In this document: positions 37,949-46,652 of the stretch, in pieces
How positions within the stretch are numbered: the first letter of the stretch is position 1
Layout of the letters: each line of letters opens with the position of its first letter
NCBI GenBank assembly: GCA_937129145.1
Contig: CAKZMU010000045.1
Location: 37,330 to 101,329, forward strand
Origin: an uncultured Lacinutrix sp.
Lineage (GTDB): Bacteria; Bacteroidota; Bacteroidia; Flavobacteriales; Flavobacteriaceae
Reading direction: 5' to 3'
DNA: 64,000 nucleotides
Program-made: the position numbers and the translations under genes
The notes under the pieces: generated by a model
What the model saw: only the letters and a program-made list of their open reading frames with translations
Told to the model about the DNA's origin: nothing
Database searches by the model: none

Positions 37949-38739
37949 CGAATAATTTTGAATGAGTTGGTGGTTTTATCAAAAGTAATAAAATCCTTAG
38001 GAAATAATGCGTCAAAAGTGTCTCTTTCTATAAGTTTACTTGGAGCGCCTGAAACAACATTATTTTCAGTCATAACCACCAGTTTGTCACATAATTGTAT
38101 GGCTAAATCAATTTCATGCGAAGAAAATAAAATAGTTTTATTGTTGTCTTTGGCTAATTTCTGAAGTAGTTTAAGAATGTACGCTTTATGATACATATCA
38201 AGGTGTGTCGTTGGCTCGTCTAGAATAATCAAATCGGTGTCTTGGGCTAAGGCTCGTGCTATCATGACTTTTTGTAACTGACCGTCGCTTAATTCATAGC
38301 ATTTTTTGTGTTTGATGTCCTTTAAATTGGTGTCGTTCAAAGATTTATTGATGATTGATATATCAGTTTCTGAAAGATTTCCAACCCAATTTGTATAAGG
38401 TTGTCTTCCTAAGGCAACAATTTCAAATATCGACAAATTTTTTGATGCTATAGATTCCGTCAATACAAGGCTCAATGCTTTGGCAAGGTCAATGTTGTTG
38501 TACTGTTCAATGGGTTTCTTGTTGATATAGATATTGCCATTTAATGAGGGCTGTACGTTTGTAAGCGTACATAATAAGGTAGATTTTCCAATACCATTGG
38601 CGCCAACCAACCCACTTAACTCACCTGAATTCAATTCAATATTGATGTTTGAAGCAATAACAATTGTGTCTTTCTTAGTTTGATAGCCAATAGAGAGCTG
38701 TTCGGTTTTTAAGACGCTATGCTTTTGATAATCTTTCAT
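37945..38739 (-). CDS. Iron/haem/cobalamin ABC importer, ATPase
   Basis: The 264-residue ATPase carries Walker A GANGIGKST, signature LSDGQLQKV, Walker B LIILDEPTTHLD and an H-loop in SSHEIDLA. It matches the FecE/HmuV/BtuD group. Its start shares a base with the permease stop, and its end overlaps the ChaN-like gene by four bases. It would power uptake through the two-fold FecCD permease at the inner membrane. Confidence 0.93.
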   Translation of the reverse strand: MKDYQKHSVLKTEQLSIGYQTKKDTIVIASNINIELNSGELSGLVGANGIGKSTLLCTLTNVQPSLNGNIYINKKPIEQYNNIDLAKALSLVLTESIASKNLSIFEIVALGRQPYTNWVGNLSETDISIINKSLNDTNLKDIKHKKCYELSDGQLQKVMIARALAQDTDLIILDEPTTHLDMYHKAYILKLLQKLAKDNNKTILFSSHEIDLAIQLCDKLVVMTENNVVSGAPSKLIERDTFDALFPKDFITFDKTTNSFKIIR

Positions 38740-39755
38740 TAAAACATCATTTTTCGTTTCCTAACCAATAACCAAATCACCACTGGAGCACCAATTAGTG
38801 AGGTAATAGCATTAATAGGTAGCATATAATCACTCGTTGGTAATTGTGCTATACTATCGCAAATAAGCATGACAATAGCACCTAACAAAAGTACTGCTGG
38901 CAATAATATTTTATGATTTGAGGTTGTAAAAATTTGTCGTGTTATATGCGGAATTGCTAAACCAATAAAGGCTATTGGTCCTGCAAATGCTGTGATGGTG
39001 CCTGCAAGAAGACTTGTAGCTACTATAATTATTAATCGGCTTTGTTTAATGTTAAGTCCAAGACTTTTAGCATAGTTTTCCCCAAGTAATAATGTGTTTA
39101 GTGCTTTGATGGAAAAAATACTTAAAACAACACCAACGAGGATAATAGTAGAGAAAATAAAGAGTTCGTACCAAGATAAATTCCCTAAACTACCAAAACC
39201 CCAAAAAATGTATTGTTGCAGTTGTTCAGCAGAACTAAAGTAGGAGAGTACACTTACTACAGCAGCTGTAATGCTTCCAAACATCAGCCCAATAATAAGA
39301 ATTGCCATAGTATCCCTAACTTTTGATGATACAATTAAAACAGCCAAAAGCACTAAAAAACTACCTAAACTAGCGGCAATAACGATGCTCCATTTTGAAA
39401 CAAGCAATGTTGTAAAAACACCTCCAAAAAACCCTGAACCTAAAATCACCAAGGCAACACCTAGACTTGCACCTGAACTAATCCCTAAAACAAAGGGTCC
39501 AGCTAGCGGATTTCTAAACAATGTTTGCATCAATAAGCCAGAAATACCCAATCCAGAGCCAACCAAAATAGCTGTAAAGGCTTTGGGCAGTCTGTAGTTT
39601 TGGATAATGTAATTATCTGAAACACCTAACAAGGCATTAAAAATTTCTTTTATTGAAAATGATACTGAACCCAAACTAATATTGGCAAAGAAACAACATA
39701 CCAATACAAAAATCAGTATTAGAAAAGAGAACTTATATGTGTTGGAACTTGACAA
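38739..39755 (-). CDS. FecCD/BtuC-type ABC importer permease
   Basis: The 338-residue protein has about ten membrane helices and the family landmarks YRLPKAFTAILVGSGLGISGLLMQTLFRNPLAGPFVLGISSGASLG and LAGTITAFAGPIAFIGLAIPHITR. It would homodimerise and move an iron chelate, haem or cobalamin across the inner membrane. It is immediately downstream (zero gap) of the binding-protein gene. Confidence 0.94.
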   Translation of the reverse strand: MSSSNTYKFSFLILIFVLVCCFFANISLGSVSFSIKEIFNALLGVSDNYIIQNYRLPKAFTAILVGSGLGISGLLMQTLFRNPLAGPFVLGISSGASLGVALVILGSGFFGGVFTTLLVSKWSIVIAASLGSFLVLLAVLIVSSKVRDTMAILIIGLMFGSITAAVVSVLSYFSSAEQLQQYIFWGFGSLGNLSWYELFIFSTIILVGVVLSIFSIKALNTLLLGENYAKSLGLNIKQSRLIIIVATSLLAGTITAFAGPIAFIGLAIPHITRQIFTTSNHKILLPAVLLLGAIVMLICDSIAQLPTSDYMLPINAITSLIGAPVVIWLLVRKRKMMF

Positions 39756-40904
39756 TTATTTTAAAGGTTTAAAGAAAAAAGGTTTGTAATCTTTAAGTAA
39801 TTCTGGATGGCAAATTTTTATAATGTCTTTTAGCACTAAATCAGGTCTTGCTGTGCCTAATTCGTAATATAAAACGCCACCAGTTTCTCCAGCGGTATTG
39901 GCGAAGGTATAAATGTTCTTGTTTTTGAAAGCCTCAAATTTTGAGTAATGCTGACTAGCTTTTTCCAATGCTTCAAAGGAAGGATAATAGGATGGGCTTA
40001 ACCACAAATCGGCATCTTGAGCTTTTTCAAAAACGCTTTCAAAACTTAAAGCTAAACTGCCTTTTTCGGTAGTATCGCTCCAAAGATAATTAACGTTGGC
40101 ATCTTTTAATATTTGTGCTTCAGGGCTTGTGCCACTTGGTAAATACCAAACATCTTTGTGCATAGCACCACTTAAAACTGTTGGTTGGTTGGTCACTTTT
40201 TTAGCCAAGGCTTTAGCGTTTAAATAATCATTTTCTATTTGATTAAAAATGGAATCAGCTTCTTTTTCCTTATTGTAGAGTGCTCCAAAAAACTTAATCC
40301 ACTCTGCTTTAGCAAGCGCTGATGTTTCCACCCAATCGCCATTGTAAATTACTGGAATTCCTGAATTTTTAATGGTTTCTAGAGTTTTGTTACTACTGCT
40401 TACACCATAACCAATAACTGCATCTGGTTTTAACTCTAACAAAATTTCAGTGTTTATATCTCCATTTGCACCTAATTCTCTTACTTGATTATTATTGATT
40501 CTTTGTCTGGTTTTTTCAGAAGACACATAATCCGTTCCTGGAAAACCAATCAACGTTTGTTCTACATTTAAAAGCTCTAAAGCTGGGATATGTGTTGTGG
40601 ATGTAACAATGATTTTATTTATTGACATATCTACAACACCATCAAAATTTTCATATTTCCAATCAATTATTGCACTATTACTAGGTATTCCATACCTGTA
40701 ACTTCTATCCGATTTTGGCCAAGGACTATTTATTTCCAATACTTTATAATTGTCATATTGAGTAATTGAGAATCCAGTAGCATACTTTAAGTCTGTTTTT
40801 TGACCTGTTGAGTTTGTGTTTTTTTGCTTTGAAGCATCATTTTTACAACCTACTAAAAGGGTCAAAAATAATAATGTAATTATAAATTTATTGAAATACG
40901 CCAT
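39756..40904 (-). CDS. ABC importer substrate-binding lipoprotein (BtuF/FecB type)
   Basis: The 382-residue product has a lipobox LTLLVGC with Cys near residue 20 and a periplasmic-binding domain with LLNVEQTLIGFPGTDYVSSEKT, GDINTEILLELKPDAVIGYG and LSPSYYPSFEAL. It heads the operon binding protein-permease-ATPase-ChaN-rmuC. The ligand cannot be read directly; the ChaN-like gene points to haem or an iron chelate. The flavobacterial annotation of this clade as cobalamin-binding is the main alternative, but no cobalamin riboswitch is visible upstream. Confidence 0.9.
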   Translation of the reverse strand: MAYFNKFIITLLFLTLLVGCKNDASKQKNTNSTGQKTDLKYATGFSITQYDNYKVLEINSPWPKSDRSYRYGIPSNSAIIDWKYENFDGVVDMSINKIIVTSTTHIPALELLNVEQTLIGFPGTDYVSSEKTRQRINNNQVRELGANGDINTEILLELKPDAVIGYGVSSSNKTLETIKNSGIPVIYNGDWVETSALAKAEWIKFFGALYNKEKEADSIFNQIENDYLNAKALAKKVTNQPTVLSGAMHKDVWYLPSGTSPEAQILKDANVNYLWSDTTEKGSLALSFESVFEKAQDADLWLSPSYYPSFEALEKASQHYSKFEAFKNKNIYTFANTAGETGGVLYYELGTARPDLVLKDIIKICHPELLKDYKPFFFKPLK

Positions 40905-40966
40905 AAGTAACTTTAGTAACTAAATCTTTCTTTTTTGTATCGTAATTTTGAATAAAATTAACTCTC

Positions 40967-41074
40967 ATGAGAGACAATTCAAATTTAACAATATATATAG
41001 TTGCAGGCGTTATTATTGTACATTTTTTAATAGGATTTATCTATCTTATTTATAAAATGAATAAGAAGAAATAA
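40967..41074 (+). CDS. Very small single-pass membrane protein, 35 aa
   Basis: The frame from ATG 40967 encodes MRDNSNLTIYIVAGVIIVHF then LIGFIYLIYKMNKKK: a polar N terminus, one membrane helix of about 20 residues and a basic tail, consistent with the positive-inside rule. A -7 box TAATTTTG lies at 40943-40950. It is divergent from the importer operon and ends 20 bases before the end of the S41 peptidase gene. Function is unknown. Confidence 0.55.
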   Translation: MRDNSNLTIYIVAGVIIVHFLIGFIYLIYKMNKKK

Positions 41075-41094
41075 ATTTGAAATGTAAATCAGTA

Positions 41095-42555
41095 TTACTC
41101 TTGTTGCATTCGATTTGTATTAAAATCAAAAATACCTTTATCGATGTACATTTCTTTGGTGTGCGGACGCAAACTATTACTTGTAGCAATAGGCTTAGTT
41201 TGGTTTTCAATAGAAAAATTAAACCTTCCAGTGCCTTGAATATCTGCAATGGCAGCAGCTAATAATGGCTCGTTTTCATCACCTAAAACACTATAATTTG
41301 CTGGGTTTTCTAAAAGATTCATAGTAGGCGTTAACCCATTTGATGGCACCGAACTGTTTAGCTTATTAAGTGTATTTGCTACCAATGGTTGCATAGCATA
41401 GGTATGATTAGGGTTGGCACCTTCACGCTCTAAATTTGGTGAATCATATACTGTAATGGATGCTTGAGATTTTCCTGTGGTGTTATCACCAATTTGAACA
41501 ATCTCAATATATGGGCTTAAGCTGTTGATAATCATCTCACTTGCTGACGCAGAATCTTCGGTAGTTAGCACATATATTTTATCTAGATTTAGGCTATTTA
41601 TAGGTTCGCTGTTATCTATTAAAGATTCAAACTCAAAATCATAATTATTGGCTTGTAAGTCGCTATTGTACACTAATTTAGCAAATACTTCACCATTAAA
41701 CTGACCAGTAATCATGCTGCCTAAATAAGCAGCAGTAAGCACAGAACCTCCTGGATTGTATCTTAGGTCAAGCACCAAATGCTGTACGTTGTTATTTTTG
41801 AAAGTATTAAAAGCAGTATTTAACTGGCTATTGTAAGCTGAAGTAAATCCATTATACATTATATAACCTAAGTTTTCACCATCAACATCAATAATTGCAG
41901 TTTCAAATATTGGATTTTCTGAAAGCACAGTTTTAGTAAGCGTAATGCTTTGTCCATTAGGCGTAATAATATCGTCATTTAAATTACCTGGAGTGCCATT
42001 ATCATTATAATCGGCTAAATCCATAGTATAAGAATCTGGACTGAATAACGAGCGATAATTATCTTGGGTTAAATTCACACCATCAATGGCAGTGAACACT
42101 TGTCCTCTTCTTAGGTTATTATCTTCAGCATTACTATTAGGTAATACTAAACGTACAATACCAAACATATTCGTTGCACTTCCAGGGATTGGATATATAT
42201 CGAATTCGTAACCACTTCGTTTAGATATACCATTAAAAAGTTCTTCTAGAGCAATATAATCATCAACAATCCAACTAAATCTATCTACAGTTTGTCGTTG
42301 ATAAATTAAACTTTCAAAAAGTTCCTCTGGAGCTGAAAAAGAGTTTAAATAATCAGCATATTCGGCAGTTGTTGAAAATCTGTCATTCGCAAGGTCAGGA
42401 ATATTATCTTTATACAAATAGACAGCATTCATACCTTTCCAAACAAAATCATTAATTTCACTAGCAGATATGGCATTATCGTCCATATCGTCAAAGCAAC
42501 TATAGGTTAGCACTGATAATAGAAAACAGATTAAAAGAATTTTTGGGAATTTCAT
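41095..42555 (-). CDS. S41-family peptidase lipoprotein (C-terminal processing protease-like)
   Basis: The 486-residue product has a lipobox VLTYSC (Cys near residue 20), an N-terminal helical cap, a PDZ-like region (about residues 110-200) and the S41 catalytic core. LVLDLRYNPGGS is near residue 265, the nucleophile Ser is in TTEDSASASEMI, and the general-base Lys is in GDNTTGKSQ. It would act in the periplasm or on the surface; substrates are unknown. Confidence 0.9.
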   Translation of the reverse strand: MKFPKILLICFLLSVLTYSCFDDMDDNAISASEINDFVWKGMNAVYLYKDNIPDLANDRFSTTAEYADYLNSFSAPEELFESLIYQRQTVDRFSWIVDDYIALEELFNGISKRSGYEFDIYPIPGSATNMFGIVRLVLPNSNAEDNNLRRGQVFTAIDGVNLTQDNYRSLFSPDSYTMDLADYNDNGTPGNLNDDIITPNGQSITLTKTVLSENPIFETAIIDVDGENLGYIMYNGFTSAYNSQLNTAFNTFKNNNVQHLVLDLRYNPGGSVLTAAYLGSMITGQFNGEVFAKLVYNSDLQANNYDFEFESLIDNSEPINSLNLDKIYVLTTEDSASASEMIINSLSPYIEIVQIGDNTTGKSQASITVYDSPNLEREGANPNHTYAMQPLVANTLNKLNSSVPSNGLTPTMNLLENPANYSVLGDENEPLLAAAIADIQGTGRFNFSIENQTKPIATSNSLRPHTKEMYIDKGIFDFNTNRMQQE

Positions 42556-42624
42556 AGCAAATAGTGTTTTTCTTTTAACTATAAATTTAGTGTTAATATT
42601 ATAAATTAAAAAAATAAAATCGCT

Positions 42625-42643
42625 CTCAAATAAATTATTTGAG
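42625..42643. repeat. Perfect 19-bp palindrome in the S41/ECF intergenic region
   Basis: CTCAAATAAATTATTTGAG is a perfect palindrome around one central base (extended to 21 bases by flanking T/A). It lies 70 bases upstream of the S41 start and 98 bases before the ECF promoter motif. It may be an operator or a cruciform; no T-run follows. Confidence 0.4.
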
Positions 42644-42656
42644 AAACATTAAAATT

Positions 42657-42680
42657 GTCATTCCCGAGACATTGGGAATC
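42657..42680. repeat. Short GTCATTCCC...GGGAATC repeat-like hairpin
   Basis: The unit GTCATTCCC-N8-GGGAATC resembles widespread intergenic palindromic repeats of the GTCATTCCCGCG..GGGAATC type. Only one copy of this type was noticed in the window. Confidence 0.4.
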
Positions 42681-42740
42681 TTTTATTAACTTAATATAAG
42701 TTAGTTAAAAAGTATATTTCATAAAAAATTTCACTTCATT

Positions 42741-42765
42741 GTAACAAAATTGAAAGTGCATCGTC
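42741..42765 (+). promoter_or_regulatory. ECF-type promoter of the second sigma operon
   Basis: GTAAC at 42741-42745 is followed by 16 bases and CGTC at 42762-42765. GTAAC/CGTC with 16-17 spacing is the classical ECF form, and the AAC-N17-GTC core also precedes the other ECF operon (15442-15464). It suggests the operon is transcribed by its own sigma factor. Confidence 0.6.
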
Positions 42766-42808
42766 GTAATAACAAATAGCAATAATAAGCTATAAGCTAA
42801 CCAAAAAA

Positions 42809-43318
42809 ATGACACAGGCTGAGTTTTTAAACATAGTAATGCCTTTTAAGGATAAAGTATTTCGTTTGGCAAAGCGCATATTGGTTTCGCAAGAAGAAGC
42901 CGAAGACGCCACCCAAGAAATCTTATTAAAGTTGTGGAAAAACAAACTTAAGATTAGCGAGTACAAAAATGTAGAAGCATTTTCTATGACTATGACAAAA
43001 AACTTTTGTTTGGATAAGTTAAAATCTAAGCACTCTCAAAATTTAAAGATTGTGCATAGTAATTATCAAGACAAAAATGTGTCATTACAGAAACAAGTGG
43101 AGTTGAACGATAGTGTAGATTGGGTTTCTAAGATAATGGAAGAGTTGCCAGAGCAACAAAAAATAATATTACAGCTTAGAGATATTGAGCAATATGACTT
43201 TGAGGAAATAGGTAAAATGCTTGACATGAATCAAACAGCCATTAGAGTCGCTTTATCAAGAGCAAGAAAAACATTAAGAGAAAAACTAACAAAAACACAT
43301 AGTTATGGTGTTAAATAG
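42809..43318 (+). CDS. ECF-type RNA polymerase sigma factor
   Basis: The 169-residue product has region 2 (FKDKVFRLAKRILVSQEEAEDATQEILLKLWKNKLKI) and region 4 (ELPEQQKIILQLRDIEQYDFEEIGKMLDMNQTAIRVALSRARKTLREKL). It heads a four-gene operon with a membrane protein and two DUF4252 proteins, and is preceded by an ECF-like promoter. Its end overlaps the next gene by 14 bases, indicating translational coupling. Confidence 0.94.
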   Translation: MTQAEFLNIVMPFKDKVFRLAKRILVSQEEAEDATQEILLKLWKNKLKISEYKNVEAFSMTMTKNFCLDKLKSKHSQNLKIVHSNYQDKNVSLQKQVELNDSVDWVSKIMEELPEQQKIILQLRDIEQYDFEEIGKMLDMNQTAIRVALSRARKTLREKLTKTHSYGVK

Positions 43319-43814
43319 CATAGAAAAATTAATAGAAAAGTACGACAACGGAGAAACTACTTTAAAAGAAGAGCAGCAGTTAAAAGACTATTTTTCGCAA
43401 GAAACTGTCCCGCAACACTTAGAAGTTTACAAATCAATGTTTCAGTATTTTTTGTACACCCACGAAGAACAGTTTACTAAAGACGTTCCATTAAAATCTA
43501 AGAAAACATATAGTTTGTATCAATGGATTTCGGTCGCAGCAGTAGCAGTTGTAATGTTGGGTATATTTACGCAGTTTGATGTATTTCAAACGCAAACATC
43601 AACTCAAACCTTAGCGGGTTTAACACCGCAAGAACGAGCAGAATATGAAGAAGCTAAAGAGGTATTAGCTCTTTTTTCTTCAAAATTTAGCAAAGGAACC
43701 AATAATTTAACCGCATTGAATATGGTGTCTAATAACTTTGATAAAGGCACAGATAACATTGCTTACTTTGGTGAAATTGCAAACACAACAAATAAAATTT
43801 TAAAAACAAATTAG
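43305..43814 (+). CDS. Single-pass membrane protein, probable anti-sigma factor
   Basis: The 169-residue product has a cytoplasmic helical N terminus (NSIEKLIEKYDNGETTLKEEQQLKDYFSQ), one membrane helix near residues 68-86 (YQWISVAAVAVVMLGIFTQF) and an extracytoplasmic tail of about 80 residues. The N-terminal pattern E/D-N-G-E-T-T-x-x-E-E is common in flavobacterial putative anti-sigma proteins. Overlap with the sigma gene supports a stoichiometric partner role; no binding evidence is visible. Confidence 0.75.
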   Translation: MVLNSIEKLIEKYDNGETTLKEEQQLKDYFSQETVPQHLEVYKSMFQYFLYTHEEQFTKDVPLKSKKTYSLYQWISVAAVAVVMLGIFTQFDVFQTQTSTQTLAGLTPQERAEYEEAKEVLALFSSKFSKGTNNLTALNMVSNNFDKGTDNIAYFGEIANTTNKILKTN

Positions 43815-43838
43815 TAGAATAATTAAAAACAAGTAAAC

Positions 43839-44414
43839 ATGAAAAAATTAGTATTAATAATCGCAATTTTAGTAACACCTTTAATGTCTATTGCGCAAGG
43901 AGGATTGTTCGATAAGTATGAAGATATGGAAGGCGTTGGCTCTGGTGTTGTAAACAGTAAAATGTTCCAAATGATAGCAAGCATCGATATCAATATGGAA
44001 GATCAAGATGCACAGGCAGCTTTAGATATGATTAAAAAAATTAAGAGTGTAAAATTCTTAACTACTGGAGATAAAGCAATATCTTCTAAAATGGCAGCTG
44101 ATGTAAACAAATATATTGGCAGCTCAAAATTAGAAGAGTTAATGCGCTTTAAAGATGGCGACCAAACCGTAAAGTTTTATGTTAGAGAAGGTTCTAGCGA
44201 AAACCACGTAAAAGAATTATTAATGTTTGTAAATGGTTTAAAAGAACTTACTAAAGATTCAGACATTACCATTAATGGTGAAAAACGTGAAATAGAAACT
44301 GTAATTGTATCGGTTTTAGGTGATATAGACCTTAGAGAAATTTCAAAGATTACAAAATCTATGAATATTCCTGGAGGCGAGCACTTAGAGAAAGCTGGAG
44401 ATAACAAAAACTAA
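43839..44414 (+). CDS. DUF4252 protein, secreted
   Basis: The 191-residue product has a signal peptide (ending LMSIAQ) and the DUF4252 pattern MEGVGSGVVNSKMFQMI, IKKIKSVKFLTTGD, VKFYVREGSSENHVKELLMFVNG and ETVIVSVLGDIDLREISKITKSM. The family is confined largely to Bacteroidota and found beside ECF sigma genes; its function is unknown. It lies 24 bases after the membrane protein gene and would act in the periplasm. Confidence 0.87.
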   Translation: MKKLVLIIAILVTPLMSIAQGGLFDKYEDMEGVGSGVVNSKMFQMIASIDINMEDQDAQAALDMIKKIKSVKFLTTGDKAISSKMAADVNKYIGSSKLEELMRFKDGDQTVKFYVREGSSENHVKELLMFVNGLKELTKDSDITINGEKREIETVIVSVLGDIDLREISKITKSMNIPGGEHLEKAGDNKN

Positions 44415-44439
44415 TAGTATAAAAAGGAAAATTATCATC

Positions 44440-45036
44440 ATGAATACATCAATCAAAAACATTGTAGCGTCACTTCTTATAACTGCAACTTTAATTAGTT
44501 GTGGTTATGGAGGAGAGACCTTGCAAGGGTATTATGTTGTAAATCAAGAAGCACCAAATTTTGTTTCGGTAGATATTCCAGTAAGTTTTGTGAATTTAGA
44601 AGATGCAGAACTTACAGATGTGCAACGTGAAGCATACGAGTCTATAAACAAACTTAATATGCTTGGATACCGAAAAAATGATGATAATGTTGAGGAGTAT
44701 AAAGCAGAACTGGTTAAAGTACAAACCATTCTAAAAGATGAGAAATATCAAGAATTGTTTAGAGGTGGAAATTCTAGTGATGGAAAAATCATTGTAAAAT
44801 ATATTGGAACAGATACAACCATAGATGAACTAATTATTTTTGGAACAATGAACAATACTGGATTTGGAATTATTAGGGTTTTAGGTGACGATATGGAACC
44901 TGCTAAAATCATGAAACTTGGAGAGGTTGTTAATCAAATGTCTTCAGATGAAAATGCTGTACAAGATTTTATGAAATTCTTTAGACCTGGTGGCACTGGA
45001 AACGATATTGAAGATTTTTCAGAAGCTTTAGATTAA
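44440..45036 (+). CDS. DUF4252 lipoprotein
   Basis: The 198-residue product has a lipobox ATLISC (Cys21) and a divergent DUF4252 domain (FVSVDIPVSFVNLEDAELTDVQREAYESINKLNMLGYR, DELIIFGTMNNTGFGIIRVLGDDMEPAKIMKLGEVVNQ). It is the fourth gene of the sigma operon and probably a paralogue of its neighbour, one released and one lipid-anchored. The pair could sense or respond to an envelope signal; this is inference. Confidence 0.85.
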   Translation: MNTSIKNIVASLLITATLISCGYGGETLQGYYVVNQEAPNFVSVDIPVSFVNLEDAELTDVQREAYESINKLNMLGYRKNDDNVEEYKAELVKVQTILKDEKYQELFRGGNSSDGKIIVKYIGTDTTIDELIIFGTMNNTGFGIIRVLGDDMEPAKIMKLGEVVNQMSSDENAVQDFMKFFRPGGTGNDIEDFSEALD

Positions 45037-45083
45037 TCAATAAAAATATTACTATCAATCAAATATTTTAAAATGTTAATGTA

Positions 45084-45113
45084 AAAAACCTGTCAATTTA
45101 GGCAGGTTTTTTT
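45084..45113. terminator. Bidirectional terminator between the ECF operon and the purB operon
   Basis: AAACCTGTC / GGCAGGTTT (one wobble) has T-runs on both strands. The stop codon of the small membrane protein gene (45112-45114) lies in the T-run, so the two operons are packed tightly. Confidence 0.85.
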
Positions 45114-45282
45114 ATGCATCGTCGTCTCTGGATTTTATGATAATGATATTGACAACAATACCAATAAAGCATAAAAAAAGTAACATCATCACTATAAAAT
45201 TGTCCAACAATTCTAATAGTCCAGCTATAAAAAAGAAGACCACCAAAAGACCTGTTGCCAATAATGTTACGTTACTTCTCAT
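45112..45282 (-). CDS. Small two-helix membrane protein downstream of purB, 56 aa
   Basis: ATG 45282 directly follows the purB stop with no gap (TAAATG). The product begins MRSNVTLLATGLLVVFFFIA and continues GLLELLDNFIVMMLLFLCFI, then GIVVNIIIIKSRDDDA: two membrane helices with a short loop and a charged end. The frame runs to the terminator. Zero-gap coupling and hydrophobic periodicity support a real gene. Function is unknown. Confidence 0.7.
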   Translation of the reverse strand: MRSNVTLLATGLLVVFFFIAGLLELLDNFIVMMLLFLCFIGIVVNIIIIKSRDDDA

Positions 45283-46626
45283 TTAAATACCAGTATAATT
45301 ACTTGGTGTAATTGCTTTAAGTTCAGTTTTAATAGCGTCACTAACTTCTAAGGTATCAATAAAATTTGCAATAGATTGTTGCGTAATAGCTTCATTGGTT
45401 CTTGTTAAACCTTTTAAAGCTTCATAAGGGTTTGGATACCCTTCGCGTCTTAAAATAGTTTGAATAGCCTCAGCAGCAACAGCCCAATTATTTTCTAAAT
45501 CTTCAGCAAATTTTGTTTCATTTAAAAGCAATTTGTTCAACCCTTTTAAAGTCGATTTAAAACCAATTAAAGTATGTCCAAAAGGCACACCAACATTACG
45601 TAAAACGGTACTATCAGTTAAATCACGCTGTAATCGTGATATTGGTAATTTAGCAGACAAATGTTCAAATACTGCATTGGCTATGCCTAAATTTCCTTCG
45701 CTGTTTTCAAAATCAATTGGGTTTACTTTGTGTGGCATAGCACTACTACCAACTTCACCTTTTTTAATTTTTTGTTTGAAATAATCCATAGACACATAGG
45801 TCCAAATATCTCTATCTAAATCAATTAAAATAGTGTTGATACGTTTTAAACAATCAAACAAGGCAGCCATGTGGTCGTAATGCTCAATTTGGGTGGTAGG
45901 GAAGGAGTGATACAAACCTAGTTTTTCTTGCACAAATTTACCTCCAAAATCTTTCCAATCTACATTTGGATACGCAACATGATGCGCATTAAAATTACCA
46001 GTGGCTCCTCCAAATTTTGCAGCACTTGGTATATCATTCAATAAATTAAACTGTTCTTTTAAACGTACAACAAATACTTCAATTTCTTTTCCTAAACGTG
46101 TTGGAGATGCTGGCTGACCATGGGTTCTTGCCAACATTGGTATATCTTTCCATTCTTTAGAAAGTGCTTCCAATTTATTTAAAACAGTAAAATATTCAGG
46201 AACATAAACATCGTTCATCGCATCCTTTATACTTAAAGGCACTGCTGTGTTATTGATGTCTTGAGATGTTAATCCAAAATGAATAAATTCTTTGTATTTC
46301 TCCAAATTTAGCTTGTCGAATTTCTCTTTGATAAAATATTCAACAGCTTTTACATCGTGGTTAGTAACTTTTTCAATGTCTTTAATGGCTGAAGCATCTT
46401 CAGCAGAGAAATCTCTATAAATACTTCGTAAATCTTCAAATAGATTGTTGTCGAAATCTTTTAATTGAGGTAACGGAATTTCGCAAAGCGCAATAAAATA
46501 TTCAATTTCTACTTGCACTCTATATTTTATGAGTGCTTCTTCAGAAAAATAAGGTGCTAAAGATTCGGTTTTATTTCTATAACGACCATCTATTGGCGAA
46601 ATGGCATTGAGCATTGATAAAGACAT
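45283..46626 (-). CDS. purB: Adenylosuccinate lyase
   Basis: The enzyme cleaves SAICAR and adenylosuccinate in purine synthesis. The start at 46626 (MSLSMLNAISPIDGRYRNKT) gives 447 residues; MLNAISP at 46614 is an alternative. Family motifs are visible: TSQDINNTAVPLSI, ARTHGQPASPTRLGKEI (catalytic His), and the fumarase-superfamily signature GSSAMPHKVNPIDFENSEG near residue 290. It is followed without gap by a small membrane protein gene. A possible promoter (TATCTTTG on the minus strand at 46653-46660) precedes it. Confidence 0.96.
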   Translation of the reverse strand: MSLSMLNAISPIDGRYRNKTESLAPYFSEEALIKYRVQVEIEYFIALCEIPLPQLKDFDNNLFEDLRSIYRDFSAEDASAIKDIEKVTNHDVKAVEYFIKEKFDKLNLEKYKEFIHFGLTSQDINNTAVPLSIKDAMNDVYVPEYFTVLNKLEALSKEWKDIPMLARTHGQPASPTRLGKEIEVFVVRLKEQFNLLNDIPSAAKFGGATGNFNAHHVAYPNVDWKDFGGKFVQEKLGLYHSFPTTQIEHYDHMAALFDCLKRINTILIDLDRDIWTYVSMDYFKQKIKKGEVGSSAMPHKVNPIDFENSEGNLGIANAVFEHLSAKLPISRLQRDLTDSTVLRNVGVPFGHTLIGFKSTLKGLNKLLLNETKFAEDLENNWAVAAEAIQTILRREGYPNPYEALKGLTRTNEAITQQSIANFIDTLEVSDAIKTELKAITPSNYTGI

Positions 46627-46652
46627 ATATTTTATGTTGATTTTTGAAGTTG

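Noticed and set aside
40905..40966. Cobalamin riboswitch upstream of the importer operon
   Set aside because: The gap is too short and lacks the conserved B12-box; only short direct repeats of GTAACT are seen.
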